The position numbers and the translations under genes were made by a program. From Meandrina meandrites (Eukaryota > Cnidaria > Anthozoa > Scleractinia > Meandrinidae): a stretch of DNA of 64,000 bases. How positions within the stretch are numbered: position 1 is the first letter of the stretch; every line of letters begins with the position of its first letter. The notes beneath the pieces are model-generated. The model worked only from the letters and a program-made list of their open reading frames with translations, searched no databases and was not told where the DNA came from. Shown here one piece after another: positions 50,501 through 57,489 of the stretch. The DNA lies in NCBI GenBank assembly GCA_963693305.1, contig OY855906.1, positions 19,467,161 to 19,531,160 on the forward strand. Reading direction: 5' to 3'.

Positions 50501-53500
50501 TACCAGGCTGTCGCTCCATGGCGCATCTTCCTGTGGAGGAGCGAGAACGACTGGAACTAGACAGGACCAAGGTACTTGTAATTGCAGCATGGCATGTTAA
50601 TATTTCCCGGTCCTTGGTGCTTTATCGTTCTTTATTATTCCACTTTTGCGCCATTTTACCACATTAGGGCAAAAGAACGCACAAAATATGCCACATTATT
50701 ACACTGCAAAACAGGGCAAAAATACGGACTGAAAGCGGAGCGACAAAATGGCCAAACCAAACTTTATTTTATCAGTGGAATAATAAATTCCTTATTCGAT
50801 GGTTGTTGTTGTTAACATATACGAGCGGACATTTTGTTACTTGCTCGTATTTTTCCTCGCCCCTTCTGGGCTCAGAAAAATACTACGCAACTCGCAAAAT
50901 ATCGGCGCGTATTATACGTTAAACCATCGAATAAGGTGTATGTAATGGTAATAGGACTGAGTGGAGTCCAATTCGGTCTGTAATCATACGAGTGATTAAC
51001 AAAATCGGACGACCGCGTAGCGGGAGTCCGATTTGTTTAATCACGAGTATGATTACAGACAGAATTGGACGACACAAAGTCCTGTTTCCAATTAATCATA
51101 AGTATAACAAAATTCGAGAAAAAATTTAGATAAAGCGAAGCCTACTAAGGACTTATCATCACTAAGGCAAAAAAGCCATTCTTGAAGCTGAACGTTTTAG
51201 GAATATCAAGAAGTATTTAGTCACAACAAGAAACCAAATAAAGAGCGCGCGCATGTGCAGCACGCGAACTTTGTTATTGGACACCTTGTTATTGGACACC
51301 TTGTTATTGGACACTTTGTTATTGGACACTTTAGCCGCGCGCGCTCCAATTTGGTAAAAAATAGGGCGTGCTAAGAACCAATCAGATTCGAGAATTTTGT
51401 TATAGTTGTGATTAATATCGTTATCGAGTGCTTTTCTTGTTAACAGGAAAAGTAAGTTACAGGCAGCTTTATTTTACTTTTCTTCTCCCTAGGCTGTGGA
51501 ACTGATAGTTTCTAAAGTTCAGCAGATGTACGAGCGAATGGAGAGGAAAATTCAACTGCTGGGGTCATACGAAGATGACTTGGTGCATCTCAGGTTAGAA
51601 AAGGAAGGAAGTTCTGATTGAAAATGAAGAACGCTACAACGTACTTCTTTTTCTAATTTCAAACTGAAAATGGCAAGATAATTACATAAAATTGTAAAGT
51701 CATTATACTCGGGTGTTGACGGAATATTTTTTCCATTTGATTGCAGAGATAGTGAGACCACGGCAGGACAGAAAACGGCAGAGGCGACTGGCCTTAAGGT
51801 TTGATTTGTTTCTTTGTCGTATATCAAATTATAACTCAATTTTCTAAGTTTCCCAATTGAAAAACTAAAAGGAAAATGAAATGGCTCACGCTTCGAACAT
51901 CAACCCTTCGGCATTACTGTATGATTTTTTTTAATTTATAACAACTTTATTTGGAATAAGAAATACATAAATTGAAATGCAAAAAGGGTGTCACCGGGGA
52001 GGAACGGAATCCTCATTTTGTACTAGAACCGTGAAACAATCTTTTTAATTTCATTGTTCCTATACTGATCTGGTGTTACAGAGGAAATTGCTCATTTTGT
52101 TGTTTTTTGTCGTACAGATGGATGTTCGAAATCGCCAAGAGGAAATTTCTTATCTGAGAGCATCAATGACAAGACTGCGAGACGAGTTGGATCAACAGCG
52201 GAGGCTCAATGTTTGTTTAAAAGAAAGAAAGGTGAGATTTCTAAAACGTGTAGGTTCATGTAATAAACGTCTAGTTTAGTTGGGTGCATGAGTCAACAAC
52301 TCTCCGAACGTGTCAGTTTGCAATCAATTTTGTTTTTCCAAAACTGTGACTTGTTTTAGAACTTATCATGAACCACATTACAGTGAGAGATTCTTTACCG
52401 TTTGATTAGTTCTCGGGAACTTTGTGTTAGAATTCTCCGTTACAGGACAGCGTAGACTGACAAGTCAAAATTAGGTTGTTGGTTTTTTTGGTCTGTTTTT
52501 CATTGGAGGCAAGAATCTTGAGCACTACCAGATGATGTAAGTAACTGTTAATCTTAATTTAAAACTTTGAACATGGCAACGTAATCACATTATAATCTAA
52601 TTATTATATTTTGAATAGAAATTCGCCATGGACATGGATGAACGGGATACAAAAAGACCAACGCACAGTTGTTACATGGACGAGCATTCGAGATACAAGG
52701 TAAGATACATAACAATTACTGGATCACGATTTTGTGCTGTGTAGGATAATCAAGCAGAGGTTGACTACAAACAGACTATGACAAAATGATATGTTTTTTG
52801 TGCTTTACAGCTGAATTCAACCGAAAGCCGATTTTAGACCGATCTGTAAATCACACGCTGGGTTCGTAAAAATAAAAATAAAAAAAAAAAAATTTTCTTT
52901 GTTTAAGTGTCAGAGTATTTAGCACTCTTGTACTAATTGTGGACACTGTAAATAAGCAAACAAATATTACAAGATTTTTGCGTGTTCGATTTCAGTATAT
53001 CAGTGGAGATATCTTATTGGAGATATGAGTGCGGTTTTGATCTGGATGGTCTTGCTATGATTCAGATTTGTATTTGGCTTTTGCGGCGATTTATATTCGG
53101 AATACTGGGCACCTCTCGTTGCATTTTCATGAGTAACAACTTTATTCTTCAAGTTAAAATTATGTTCCTTATACTACGAAATGTTAACTTGAACGTATGG
53201 ATATGTTTTTTTTCCTTCTCTCTCTTAGGAAGAACTTAAAAAGAAAAAAGCAGCAGAGAAACTCAAACGGAAAAACTATGAAATAGAGTCACTGAAAAAG
53301 GTATTGTTAAAACTTCGTTATTTTACTTTTTACTTCATTATTTACTTCGAAGAAACATTCTCGGCTTGATTTCGTTGCTTTTCATTCAATAAACTGATCT
53401 GTTCCAATTCATAACAGGAATTGATGTCTGCTGACCGGGAACTAAATGAGACCGCTGTGAAGTTGCAGCTTCTTGAGTCCAGTAGAGTAAGTAATGACCT

Positions 53501-54445
53501 GCTATGCAGGGGACCATTATTTTTTTAAGGGGGGGGGGGGATGAAAAATCCGAAATAAATTGTTTCCAGAGACGACAAAAATGTCTGCACAGGCAACGAC
53601 ATAGACTCAGTCCGCGCCCGCGGTTCTCGCGGCTCGCCGCTCGCTTTGCGCTTCGATCGCGAGCGATTTTATTATCCCGTAGCACGCTAGGAAAAGAAAG
53701 AGACTGCTCGCAGTCTAGCAACGACACAGAAACAAATTGTTTGGAAAACTTTCATCCTCCCCCCCTCCAAAAACATAATGGTCCGTTTCTTAGTGTGTCG
53801 AATAAGAGATCCTGATTGGAGCCTTGGTCAGGGTCACTGTGCTATGTTCTTCTCCTGGATACCTTATTGTCACAATGCCTCTCAACTTGAATTCAGAGTA
53901 TAAATAGGAGCAGTAAGAGAATGAACAGTTCTTTTTGTGCTTTCTCCTACTGCAGAGCGCCGTACGTACTACTAGTATAACAACTAACCGTTTTATTTTC
54001 CTGTGAGAATAGTGACTTGCTGTCGTCATTTAGCGTATGCTTCCGTTTGTGCTTTTTACTTTTGTTAAACCACCAGTGAATGCCGAGCTATAATCCCCTC
54101 TCTGTAACGTTTTAAAGTTAAGCTTTTGGCAGACAAGTTATGCTTTTTGTAAGACACGAGTTTAATTGTTCGTGCAACTTGTCTTCCAAAAGCTAAAGGG
54201 CTTATTTTGAAAGAACTGTTTCGTGCAAGATCCCATGGAGATGACGCAACGGTGACACAACTTAACGCGCGAATGTTTCACTAAACAGTTAATTCTTGTG
54301 CATGCAGTGTGTGATGGTGTAATACTACCCTTAACCTTAAAGCAAATATGTTTGTCTTATGTTGTGTTGTCTTCTGTTTTAGAATTTAACAAGTGCTCGA
54401 AGTGTACACAGTGAGGACAGCGCTCTGATAGATTATGATGAATAA
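23538..54445 (+). CDS. FHAD1: FHAD1 orthologue: FHA domain plus long coiled coil
   Basis: 34 coding exons join in phase to 1451 aa (vertebrate FHAD1 is ~1400 aa): 23538-23636, 25955-26120, 26758-27014, 28698-28812, 28992-29044, 30271-30416, 30636-30834, 32005-32286, 33277-33354, 34765-34869, 35434-35541, 36066-36236, 36934-37002, 37252-37350, 37638-37731, 38584-38659, 39934-40174, 40400-40510, 40792-40911, 41959-42073, 43477-43687, 44684-44963, 45351-45470, 46714-46852, 47777-47901, 48433-48537, 50452-50571, 51493-51593, 51747-51798, 52118-52231, 52619-52699, 53229-53300, 53418-53486, 54383-54445. Residues 1-95 are the FHA domain (ERQHAVIEY, NSAHGTYVNE). Residues ~96-230 form a Ser/Pro/Thr-rich linker, and ~231-1440 are coiled coil broken by an SP-rich insert near 903-935. 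FHAD1 biology is poorly known; vertebrate expression favours testis and ciliated tissue. FHA core residues are altered. Poly(A) signal at 54892. Confidence 0.93.
24732..24763. repeat. (AAAT)n microsatellite
   Basis: About seven consecutive AAAT-type units with one interruption (AAGT). Simple repeat in FHAD1 intron 1. Confidence 0.85.
24926..25776. mobile_element. 851-bp TIR element built of AATCAAT words
   Basis: Left end CCCGACGATTCCAATCAATG is mirrored by right end ATTGGAATCGTCGGG. CTAT flanks both sides (24922-24925, 25777-25780), a candidate 4-bp target-site duplication. Both subterminal regions (~24940-25090 and ~25610-25765) are long runs of AATCAAT/ATTGATT words in many orientations. 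The centre (25100-25610) is unrelated sequence with an 86-codon frame at 25375-25635 that shows no transposase motif. It is a non-autonomous DNA transposon. Confidence 0.75.
26320..26500 (-). mobile_element. Diverged copy of the AGGGCCGTAACTAGC MITE
   Basis: Read on the - strand it begins AGGGCCGTAACTAGC, then GAGGCAAGATGAGGC and TCTAGATTTTAACCC, the same order as the element at 31547-31731. The distal end has diverged or is truncated. It lies in FHAD1 intron 2. Confidence 0.65.
27107..27891. mobile_element. 785-bp TIR element, ends GGGCGCTTTCCATTCGACC
   Basis: Left end GGGCGCTTTCCATTCGACC matches the reverse complement of right end GGATGAATGGAAAGTGCC. A second matching pair inside (AAATTACCGG / GGAAATTACCG) extends the inverted repeat. 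No transposase frame. A second element has inserted at 27166-27275. No clear target-site duplication was found. Confidence 0.7.
27166..27275. mobile_element. 110-bp hAT-like MITE with 8-bp duplication
   Basis: Ends TAGGCTCGATTTCCAGCCG and CGGCTGAAAATCGAGCCTA are inverted repeats. TGTGACAA flanks both sides exactly (27158-27165 and 27276-27283), the 8-bp duplication size typical of the hAT superfamily. It is inserted in the left part of the 27107-27891 element, so it is younger than its host. A 55-bp relative is at 44226-44280. Confidence 0.85.
29045..30270 (+). other. FHAD1 intron 5
   Basis: Donor GTAAGT, acceptor CCCATCAG. It contains the foldback at 29656-30046 and a C run near 30210. The remainder shows no feature. 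Confidence 0.65.
29656..30046. repeat. ~390-bp foldback element
   Basis: Left arm (~29656-29810) and right arm (~29890-30046) are reverse complements over about 150 bases: shared words include ACTACTGTAA, AAAGGCTA, CATCATCAGG and an uninterrupted match around GTGTGAAAAGTGTAAGAATG. The loop is ~80 bases. No coding frame. Confidence 0.8.
30835..32004 (+). other. FHAD1 intron 7
   Basis: Donor GTTTGT, acceptor CAATACAG. It holds the MITE at 31547-31731. The stretch 31180-31430 is purine-rich with GGCGGGAGGCGGGAG-like repeats. Nothing else is recognised. Confidence 0.6.
31547..31731 (+). mobile_element. 185-bp MITE with a 10-bp flanking repeat
   Basis: Ends AGGGCCGTAACTAGCAAGAG and TTGCCAAACGTCTGGCTACG are within ~35-bp inverted repeats (GGCAAGACGAGGCA / TGCCTCGTCTTTGCC). 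TACCTCTATC flanks both sides exactly (31537-31546, 31732-31741). A diverged inverted copy lies at 26320-26500. It sits in FHAD1 intron 7. Confidence 0.8.
32287..33276 (+). other. FHAD1 intron 8
   Basis: Donor GTAACA, acceptor ATTTTCAG. It carries the tRNA-derived SINE at 32936-33209. 32290-32930 shows nothing recognisable. Confidence 0.65.
32936..33209 (+). mobile_element. tRNA-derived SINE
   Basis: The first ~72 bases look like a tRNA: box A GTGGCCGAGTGG, an anticodon arm CGGACTTGAAATCCG with TGA in the anticodon position, and box B GGTTCAAGTCC. The acceptor arms do not pair well and a class-II variable arm is absent, so it is not a functional tRNA-Ser gene. A ~200-base unrelated body and an AT-rich tail follow. 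It resembles cnidarian tRNA-headed SINEs. Confidence 0.65.
33355..36065 (+). other. FHAD1 introns 9-11
   Basis: Introns 33355-34764, 34870-35433 and 35542-36065 (donors GTAAGA, GTATGT, GTAAGT). They are AT-rich with no repeat whose ends I can define and no other exon. Confidence 0.6.
36237..36933 (+). other. FHAD1 intron 12
   Basis: Donor GTCAGT, acceptor GTTATTTAG. The hairpin at 36434-36543 lies here; the 86-codon frame overlapping it is a by-product of its GC-rich loop. Confidence 0.6.
36434..36543. mobile_element. 110-bp inverted-repeat MITE
   Basis: Left arm TAGTTGGAAAGCAGCGCAGA and right arm TCTTTGCGCTGCTCTCCAAC(TA) are inverted repeats around a GC-rich loop (CTCGCCTCGCC). Small hairpin element in FHAD1 intron 12. 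Confidence 0.7.
37732..38583 (+). other. FHAD1 intron 15
   Basis: Donor GTTGGT is weak, but the alternative GTAC four bases on would create a stop at the junction. The acceptor is TTTGCAG. A short palindrome around GTACAAATATC (38038-38063) and a diverged repeat at 38150-38340, also seen at 50250-50390 (shared word AGTATCGCTGTA, then GCTCGCCAAAATA-type sequence), lie here. Confidence 0.55.
38703..38891. repeat. Direct repeat copy 1 with internal hairpin
   Basis: It contains CACGAGCTACTC and GAAAAAGAAATC, which pair with GATTTCTTTTTCGAGTAG about 65 bases on. The loop includes ACAGGAGTTGAACCTGT, whose reverse complement folds like a tRNA T-arm with a box-B sequence GGTTCAACTCC. Copy 2 is at 39215-39406 in the same orientation. 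It starts 43 bases after the donor of FHAD1 exon 16. Confidence 0.8.
39215..39406. repeat. Direct repeat copy 2 with internal hairpin
   Basis: Nearly identical to 38703-38891 (a few substitutions and small insertions), same orientation, 512 bases further on, in the same FHAD1 intron (38660-39933). Both copies end in CCCACTGTGTTTTTACCAAG and ACATATACC. Confidence 0.8.
40912..41958 (+). other. FHAD1 intron 19
   Basis: Donor GTAACT, acceptor TCTGACAG. It carries a - strand SINE-like copy at about 41455-41645; nothing else is recognised. Confidence 0.6.
41455..41645 (-). mobile_element. tRNA-derived SINE on the - strand
   Basis: Read on the - strand: a tRNA-like head GTGGTGAGAGCGCTCGCCTC, then AATTCGATTCC in the box-B position, a GGCGTCATATGTGGGTTG segment, and a TTTTTCTCCGG / TTTTTCTCCCTCCAC body. 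This arrangement resembles a SINE family I associate with coral genomes. Exact limits are uncertain. Confidence 0.6.
42074..43476 (+). other. FHAD1 intron 20
   Basis: Donor GTAAGT, acceptor TTTAACAG. Around 42270-42370 is a fragment with a box-B-like GCTTCGATTCCC next to a GTGAGACAAA/TTTGTCTCAC inverted repeat, possibly another tRNA-derived remnant. The rest shows no feature. Confidence 0.5.
43477..43687 (+). other. FHAD1: FHAD1 exon 21: SP-rich basic insert
   Basis: It encodes three imperfect copies of R-P-(S/P)-S-P-(R/K)-K: RPSSPRKE, RPSSPKKE and RPPSPRKD (about residues 903-935), then an acidic Thr-rich stretch and the start of a new coiled-coil segment. The SP-K/R pattern is typical of proline-directed kinase sites and of basic microtubule- or DNA-binding tails. 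It separates two coiled-coil blocks. Confidence 0.8.
43688..44683 (+). other. FHAD1 intron 21
   Basis: Donor GTAACT, acceptor TTTCCTAG. It holds the 55-bp MITE at 44226-44280. Frames at 44284-44649 lie in GC-rich noncoding DNA. Confidence 0.6.
44226..44280. mobile_element. 55-bp hAT-like MITE with 8-bp duplication
   Basis: Ends AATAGGCTCGATTTCC and TAATCGAGCCTAA are inverted repeats. TGTTTAAA flanks both sides exactly (44218-44225 and 44281-44288). It is a shorter relative of the element at 27166-27275. Confidence 0.8.
45471..46713 (+). other. FHAD1 intron 23
   Basis: Donor GTAAGA, acceptor TTGTCGTAG. It holds the TIR element at 46246-46486; 45480-46240 shows no other feature. Confidence 0.6.
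46246..46486. mobile_element. 241-bp TIR element with CGATAATCGAT words
   Basis: Left end CCAGGCGTAGTCAATTAATA matches the reverse complement of right end ATAATTGACTATGCCTGG. The interior is rich in ATCGAT/CGATAA words on both strands. It is a non-autonomous element in FHAD1 intron 23, similar in style to the element at 24926-25776 but with different ends. Confidence 0.7.
46853..47776 (+). other. FHAD1 intron 24
   Basis: Donor GTAAGT, acceptor CTCTCAAG. Most of the left half is the inverted-repeat element at 47000-47322. The frame at 47638-48114 only overlaps exon 25 at its 3' half; its upstream part is intronic. Confidence 0.6.
47000..47322. mobile_element. ~320-bp inverted-repeat MITE
   Basis: The left arm (~47000-47056; AAGACGTCATATTTCACTTCC, GGGTCAAAGAACGCGCAAA) is matched in reverse complement by the right arm (~47260-47322; TTTGCGCGGTCTTTGTCCCG, GGAAGTGAAATTTGACC). 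No coding content. Confidence 0.7.
48712..49752. mobile_element. 1041-bp PIF/Harbinger-like MITE with TAA duplication
   Basis: Ends GGGCCGATTCGCACTAGCGG and CCGCTAGTGCGAATTGGCCC form a ~24-bp inverted repeat. TAA flanks both sides (48709-48711, 49753-49755), the TWA-type 3-bp duplication characteristic of PIF/Harbinger elements. The centre is a long foldback (~49097-49327). No transposase frame remains; it needs a partner for mobility. Confidence 0.8.
49097..49327. repeat. Central foldback of the Harbinger-like element
   Basis: Left arm ~49097-49190 and right arm ~49236-49327 are near-perfect reverse complements (GGCCGCCAACAATGAAAACA / TGTTTTCATTGTTGGCGGCC; GCTAACCGCAAGCAAATTGC / its complement). 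The ~45-base loop carries more GCAAGCAAA words. Confidence 0.85.
49971..50077. mobile_element. Small MITE, ends CTTATTCGAT
   Basis: CTTATTCGAT at the left and ATCGAATAAAG at the right are inverted repeats around an AT-rich interior with CTCG words. A better-preserved relative is at 50790-50936. Confidence 0.6.
50790..50936. mobile_element. 147-bp MITE, ends CCTTATTCGATGG
   Basis: CCTTATTCGATGG and CCATCGAATAAGG are perfect 13-bp inverted ends. The interior has CTCGTATTTTTCC and CTCGCAAAATA words. It is related to the copy at 49971-50077. Confidence 0.75.
50966..51070. repeat. 105-bp hairpin element
   Basis: Left arm (GTCCAATTCGGTCTGTAATC, GTGATTAACAAAATCGGAC) and right arm (GTCCGATTTGTTTAATCAC, GATTACAGACAGAATTGGAC) are ~45-base inverted repeats around a short GC-rich loop GACCGCGTAGCGGGA. 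It abuts the 51091-51416 element and may be one end of a composite. Confidence 0.75.
51091..51416. mobile_element. 326-bp TIR element with a 15-bp tandem repeat inside
   Basis: Left end ATTAATCATAAGTATAACAA and right end TTGTTATAGTTGTGATTAAT are inverted repeats. Inside, a tandem array at 51271-51330 is bracketed by GAGCGCGCGC and GCGCGCGCTC. Confidence 0.7.
51271..51330. repeat. 15-bp tandem repeat, four copies
   Basis: TTGTTATTGGACACY is repeated four times with only the last base varying (C, C, T, T). It contains ATTGG/CCAAT, the reverse of a CCAAT box, in each unit. Confidence 0.9.
51799..53417 (+). other. FHAD1 introns 29-32
   Basis: Introns 51799-52117, 52232-52618, 52700-53228 and 53301-53417 are AT-rich, with no repeat of defined ends and no further exon seen. 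Confidence 0.6.
53508..53793. mobile_element. G-run MITE copy C
   Basis: Left end GGGACCATTATTTTTTTAAG plus a G run and GATGAAAAAT; right end CATCCTCCCCCCCTCC, then AATGGTCCGTTTCTTA. Same terminal design as copies A (17292-17514) and B (21665-23288). It begins 22 bases after the donor of FHAD1 exon 33. Confidence 0.75.
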
Positions 54446-54891
54446 CGTGTACCCGAGGATTCAACAGGAACTCCAGCTCACCCACCATATGTGATGTTCT
54501 GACTCTCAAATCTCTTCAACTCTCAAAATAACTGAATACTTGAGACCGTCTTCCGACTTGCAGGACAATACAATACATATAGCGAAGAAATATGAGAACG
54601 CTGAATACCTACATTCAATTGAACTGTTGATGAGTTATGAAGTTACAAGAAAAAAATGCTAAGACAGGACAGTATGGAAGTGGTAAATTAGAAATGAACT
54701 GTAAAGTAGTGCCTACTTAAATTTAACAGACTTGTCAATGGTAACTGCGTGTTCATGAGTGCGAAAGATGCGGTTTCTGCGGAATTAACGTCAACAATTC
54801 AAATACTTTACTAACGCAATGTAAATAACTCGTGTAAGCTTTTGTAAAGTTGCTCAAGAAATGTTGTAAATACGACACTTATGAAGCTATT

Positions 54892-54897
54892 AATAAA
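54892..54897 (+). terminator. FHAD1: Poly(A) signal AATAAA of FHAD1
   Basis: AATAAA 447 bases after the stop codon at 54445, in AT-rich sequence, consistent with the 3' end of the transcript. Confidence 0.6.
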
Positions 54898-57489
54898 TTA
54901 TCGATCAAGTAATCAAATTAATTTGTTTTGTTTCCTTTTTTTACTCGACTTTGTAGTGCTGGCGTTTGTTTGAAGCTGGATTTTATAAAACAAGGGAAGC
55001 TTTTCATAATTTTTTACATGTTCGGTTTTGTCACGAATGAGTTCACTGAAGTAAAAGCGATATCAGCTGACAAAACCCGAACAACTCCCTGCTCCCCCCC
55101 CCCCCCCCCCAGCCCATCCCCCGTGAGGGGACCACAAAAGCAATTAAATTCATCTCCTTATGACCGGGAGTGAATTCGTAGAAGGTAGCGTCTCCAACAG
55201 TTAGTTAACGTAGCTGCGGTAGTTTAAAATGAATTTCACATCAAAATGATTTTAAACTAGTTTGATTTATAACAAAAGAAAATAAAATCAAACATGACTA
55301 TTGAAGCTTGTGCGTAATAACAAAAGGGAGTTACATTTCTATGTACACCTTCTGTAAACAAATAGTAAATTATAAATATAACTCGCACAAAAACTTAACA
55401 TCAACATAACGAGCATGATTGTGAGTAGTAATTTGAAATTTCAGATGTCAACTTTCACTGTTAGAAAATTCCCTATCTAGGGTAAACACGATTACTGTCC
55501 CCAATATTTTTACATCGTGGCCCTTGATTAAATATTGTAAATAACCAGAAATTTGTTAAAATTGCAACTGGTGGTATGCTCACCAGTTCGCTATACAAAA
55601 AGTGTGGGGGCGTCGAATTCGTGATTACCGAACGGGGCCCTCATGTCAAACGGGAGGGCCAATAAAAGATACTTTTACTTTCTACTATTACTTGCCTACG
55701 TGTCTTTGACCTGTCGCGGCTATTTTGAATTTTAAATGCGTTGTCTGGAACCGAATTGAAAGCTCTTGTCGTTTTATTAGAAAATAAAACTAAATTACAG
55801 AGCAAATGATGTTTCACCGACAGCGGCGCCCAAACTTGCGAGAAAAAACATAACTTCGTAGCAACATTTTTAGAAAGCACGAAAGGAAAACTAGGGCGTT
55901 AACCATTTGTATAGAAAAACAGGTTGTTCCAGTAGAAAAACGAATGAAACAGTTCATCCCAACACATTTTTCCGGAAGAAAAAAATTGATAACAATCCTT
56001 TTTGTAAACAGACCTCTAACGTTGAAGCATCCAGACAATTTTTCGTCAACGTTTTGATTCGTTAATTTTGTTCCAAGTGGTACGGTTCAAGTCGCACTTT
56101 AAAAGGGAACAGATTGCAGCCAAGACAAAAAATAGTCTTGGAGAATTTGTTAATTTTGACTATGGGAGTGTAGAGTACGTTAGGTAAACTTTCCTGAGGT
56201 GACACTTCCATGTTTTGCATTGCGCATCCTTAAACTCACGTGGCCAGCGGCCATATTGGTTTACTTAAACAAAAGACGAGTTTTGCACAAAAAGAGAGTT
56301 TAATTCCCGGAGGAATGACTTGGTACACCAATGTATGGCCGCCGTTTCATTGTTTTGGAACACCAGTACGATCAATATATGGCTGCCGTGACGTCATATG
56401 AAAACGTACTATAAGTTTGCTATGCGGCTAAGCTCGCCAAGGAAAAGAATGGTTATGTAATAGATCAAAAACGAGTGCGAGTTTTTCATCAGGGGTTCCA
56501 ACGCATTAACGTTTTTAAACAAAGGCGAAGAACTCGGGTGAAGAAAAATTTCCATTCTTTCAGGAGGCTCGTTTAGAGATTACAATTTGCATTAGGTTTC
56601 GAAACGTTCGACTCTGTGAATTGTTGGCAAAGCAAATTTGTCATTGAAGTAGAGCAAAAAGAACAAAGAGTGATATCCACCAAAAACTGTTTATGGAATA
56701 GTTGTTAAGTATCTGACGCTATCTGTATTTGTGGAATTGTTGCTAGCACTATTTCCGATTTCATGATTTCACGATTTCAAGGTTACTTCGGACTAATAAA
56801 TATTCGTTGATTAAAGTTCAATGAAGACTGATTAAAATTCAAGTTTCTTGATCAGTTTTTGAACTAATCAAATGTGTCTTGATCGGTATGTTCATTGGGT
56901 ATCAACATACATTCACCTGACCGAATTTATGCAAGCTGATTGGGTCATCAGCTCATGAATTATTAATGAGAAGATATATCAAACACTCGAGAGAGCGTGT
57001 TTCATCACATTTCCAAACACCTCAAAGTTCGTCAAAAATACTCCGCTGCGCGTCGTATTTTCAACTCTCTTCTCGGTGTTTGGAAATGTGATGAAACACG
57101 CTCTCTCGTGTTTGATATATTACTAAACTGGTAAACCCTGGTGGGTCATGAACCTAATACGTACACCTTTTGAACGATGACAATCACTTGGAAATTATCA
57201 AATAAACGCGGACCACGGTGTTTGAGAGGCAAGTCTTTACAGGCTTTGCTACCTCTTTAATAAAATGGAAGGCTCGAATCTTTTGAAACGCATCTTTTTC
57301 GTGTAACGTTCTATGCTTTTCATGCGCGCGCTAATTAACCGCGTCATAATAGCTAATTTGTTTCCGTGTCCTTTCTATCTTAAAAAAATGCCTTAGAAAC
57401 CAAAATTTTCCATTCTTGCTGAAGACCACTTATTTCAGAGATATTCCATATGACGTTTCAATCGAGAATTGGAGCCACAAAGTACGCTA
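54898..57489. other. Intergenic region between FHAD1 and the F-box gene
   Basis: No coding exon is recognised. It holds a C run near 55086-55110 and the hairpin element at 56974-57120. TATTTCAG ending at 57438 could be an acceptor for a 5' UTR exon of the F-box gene. Confidence 0.55.
56974..57120. mobile_element. 147-bp inverted-repeat MITE
   Basis: Left arm (ATATATCAAACACTCGAGAG, TTTCATCACATTTCCAAACA) and right arm (TGTTTGGAAATGTGATGAAA, CTCTCGTGTTTGATATAT) pair over ~47 bases. The ~50-base loop contains CTCCGCTGCGCGTCG. Confidence 0.85.

Larger units (their letters stand above)
50572..51492 (+). other. FHAD1 intron 27
   Basis: Donor GTACTT, acceptor CTCCCTAG. The intron is almost filled by small elements: a MITE at 50790-50936, a hairpin at 50966-51070 and a TIR element at 51091-51416. 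Confidence 0.65.
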
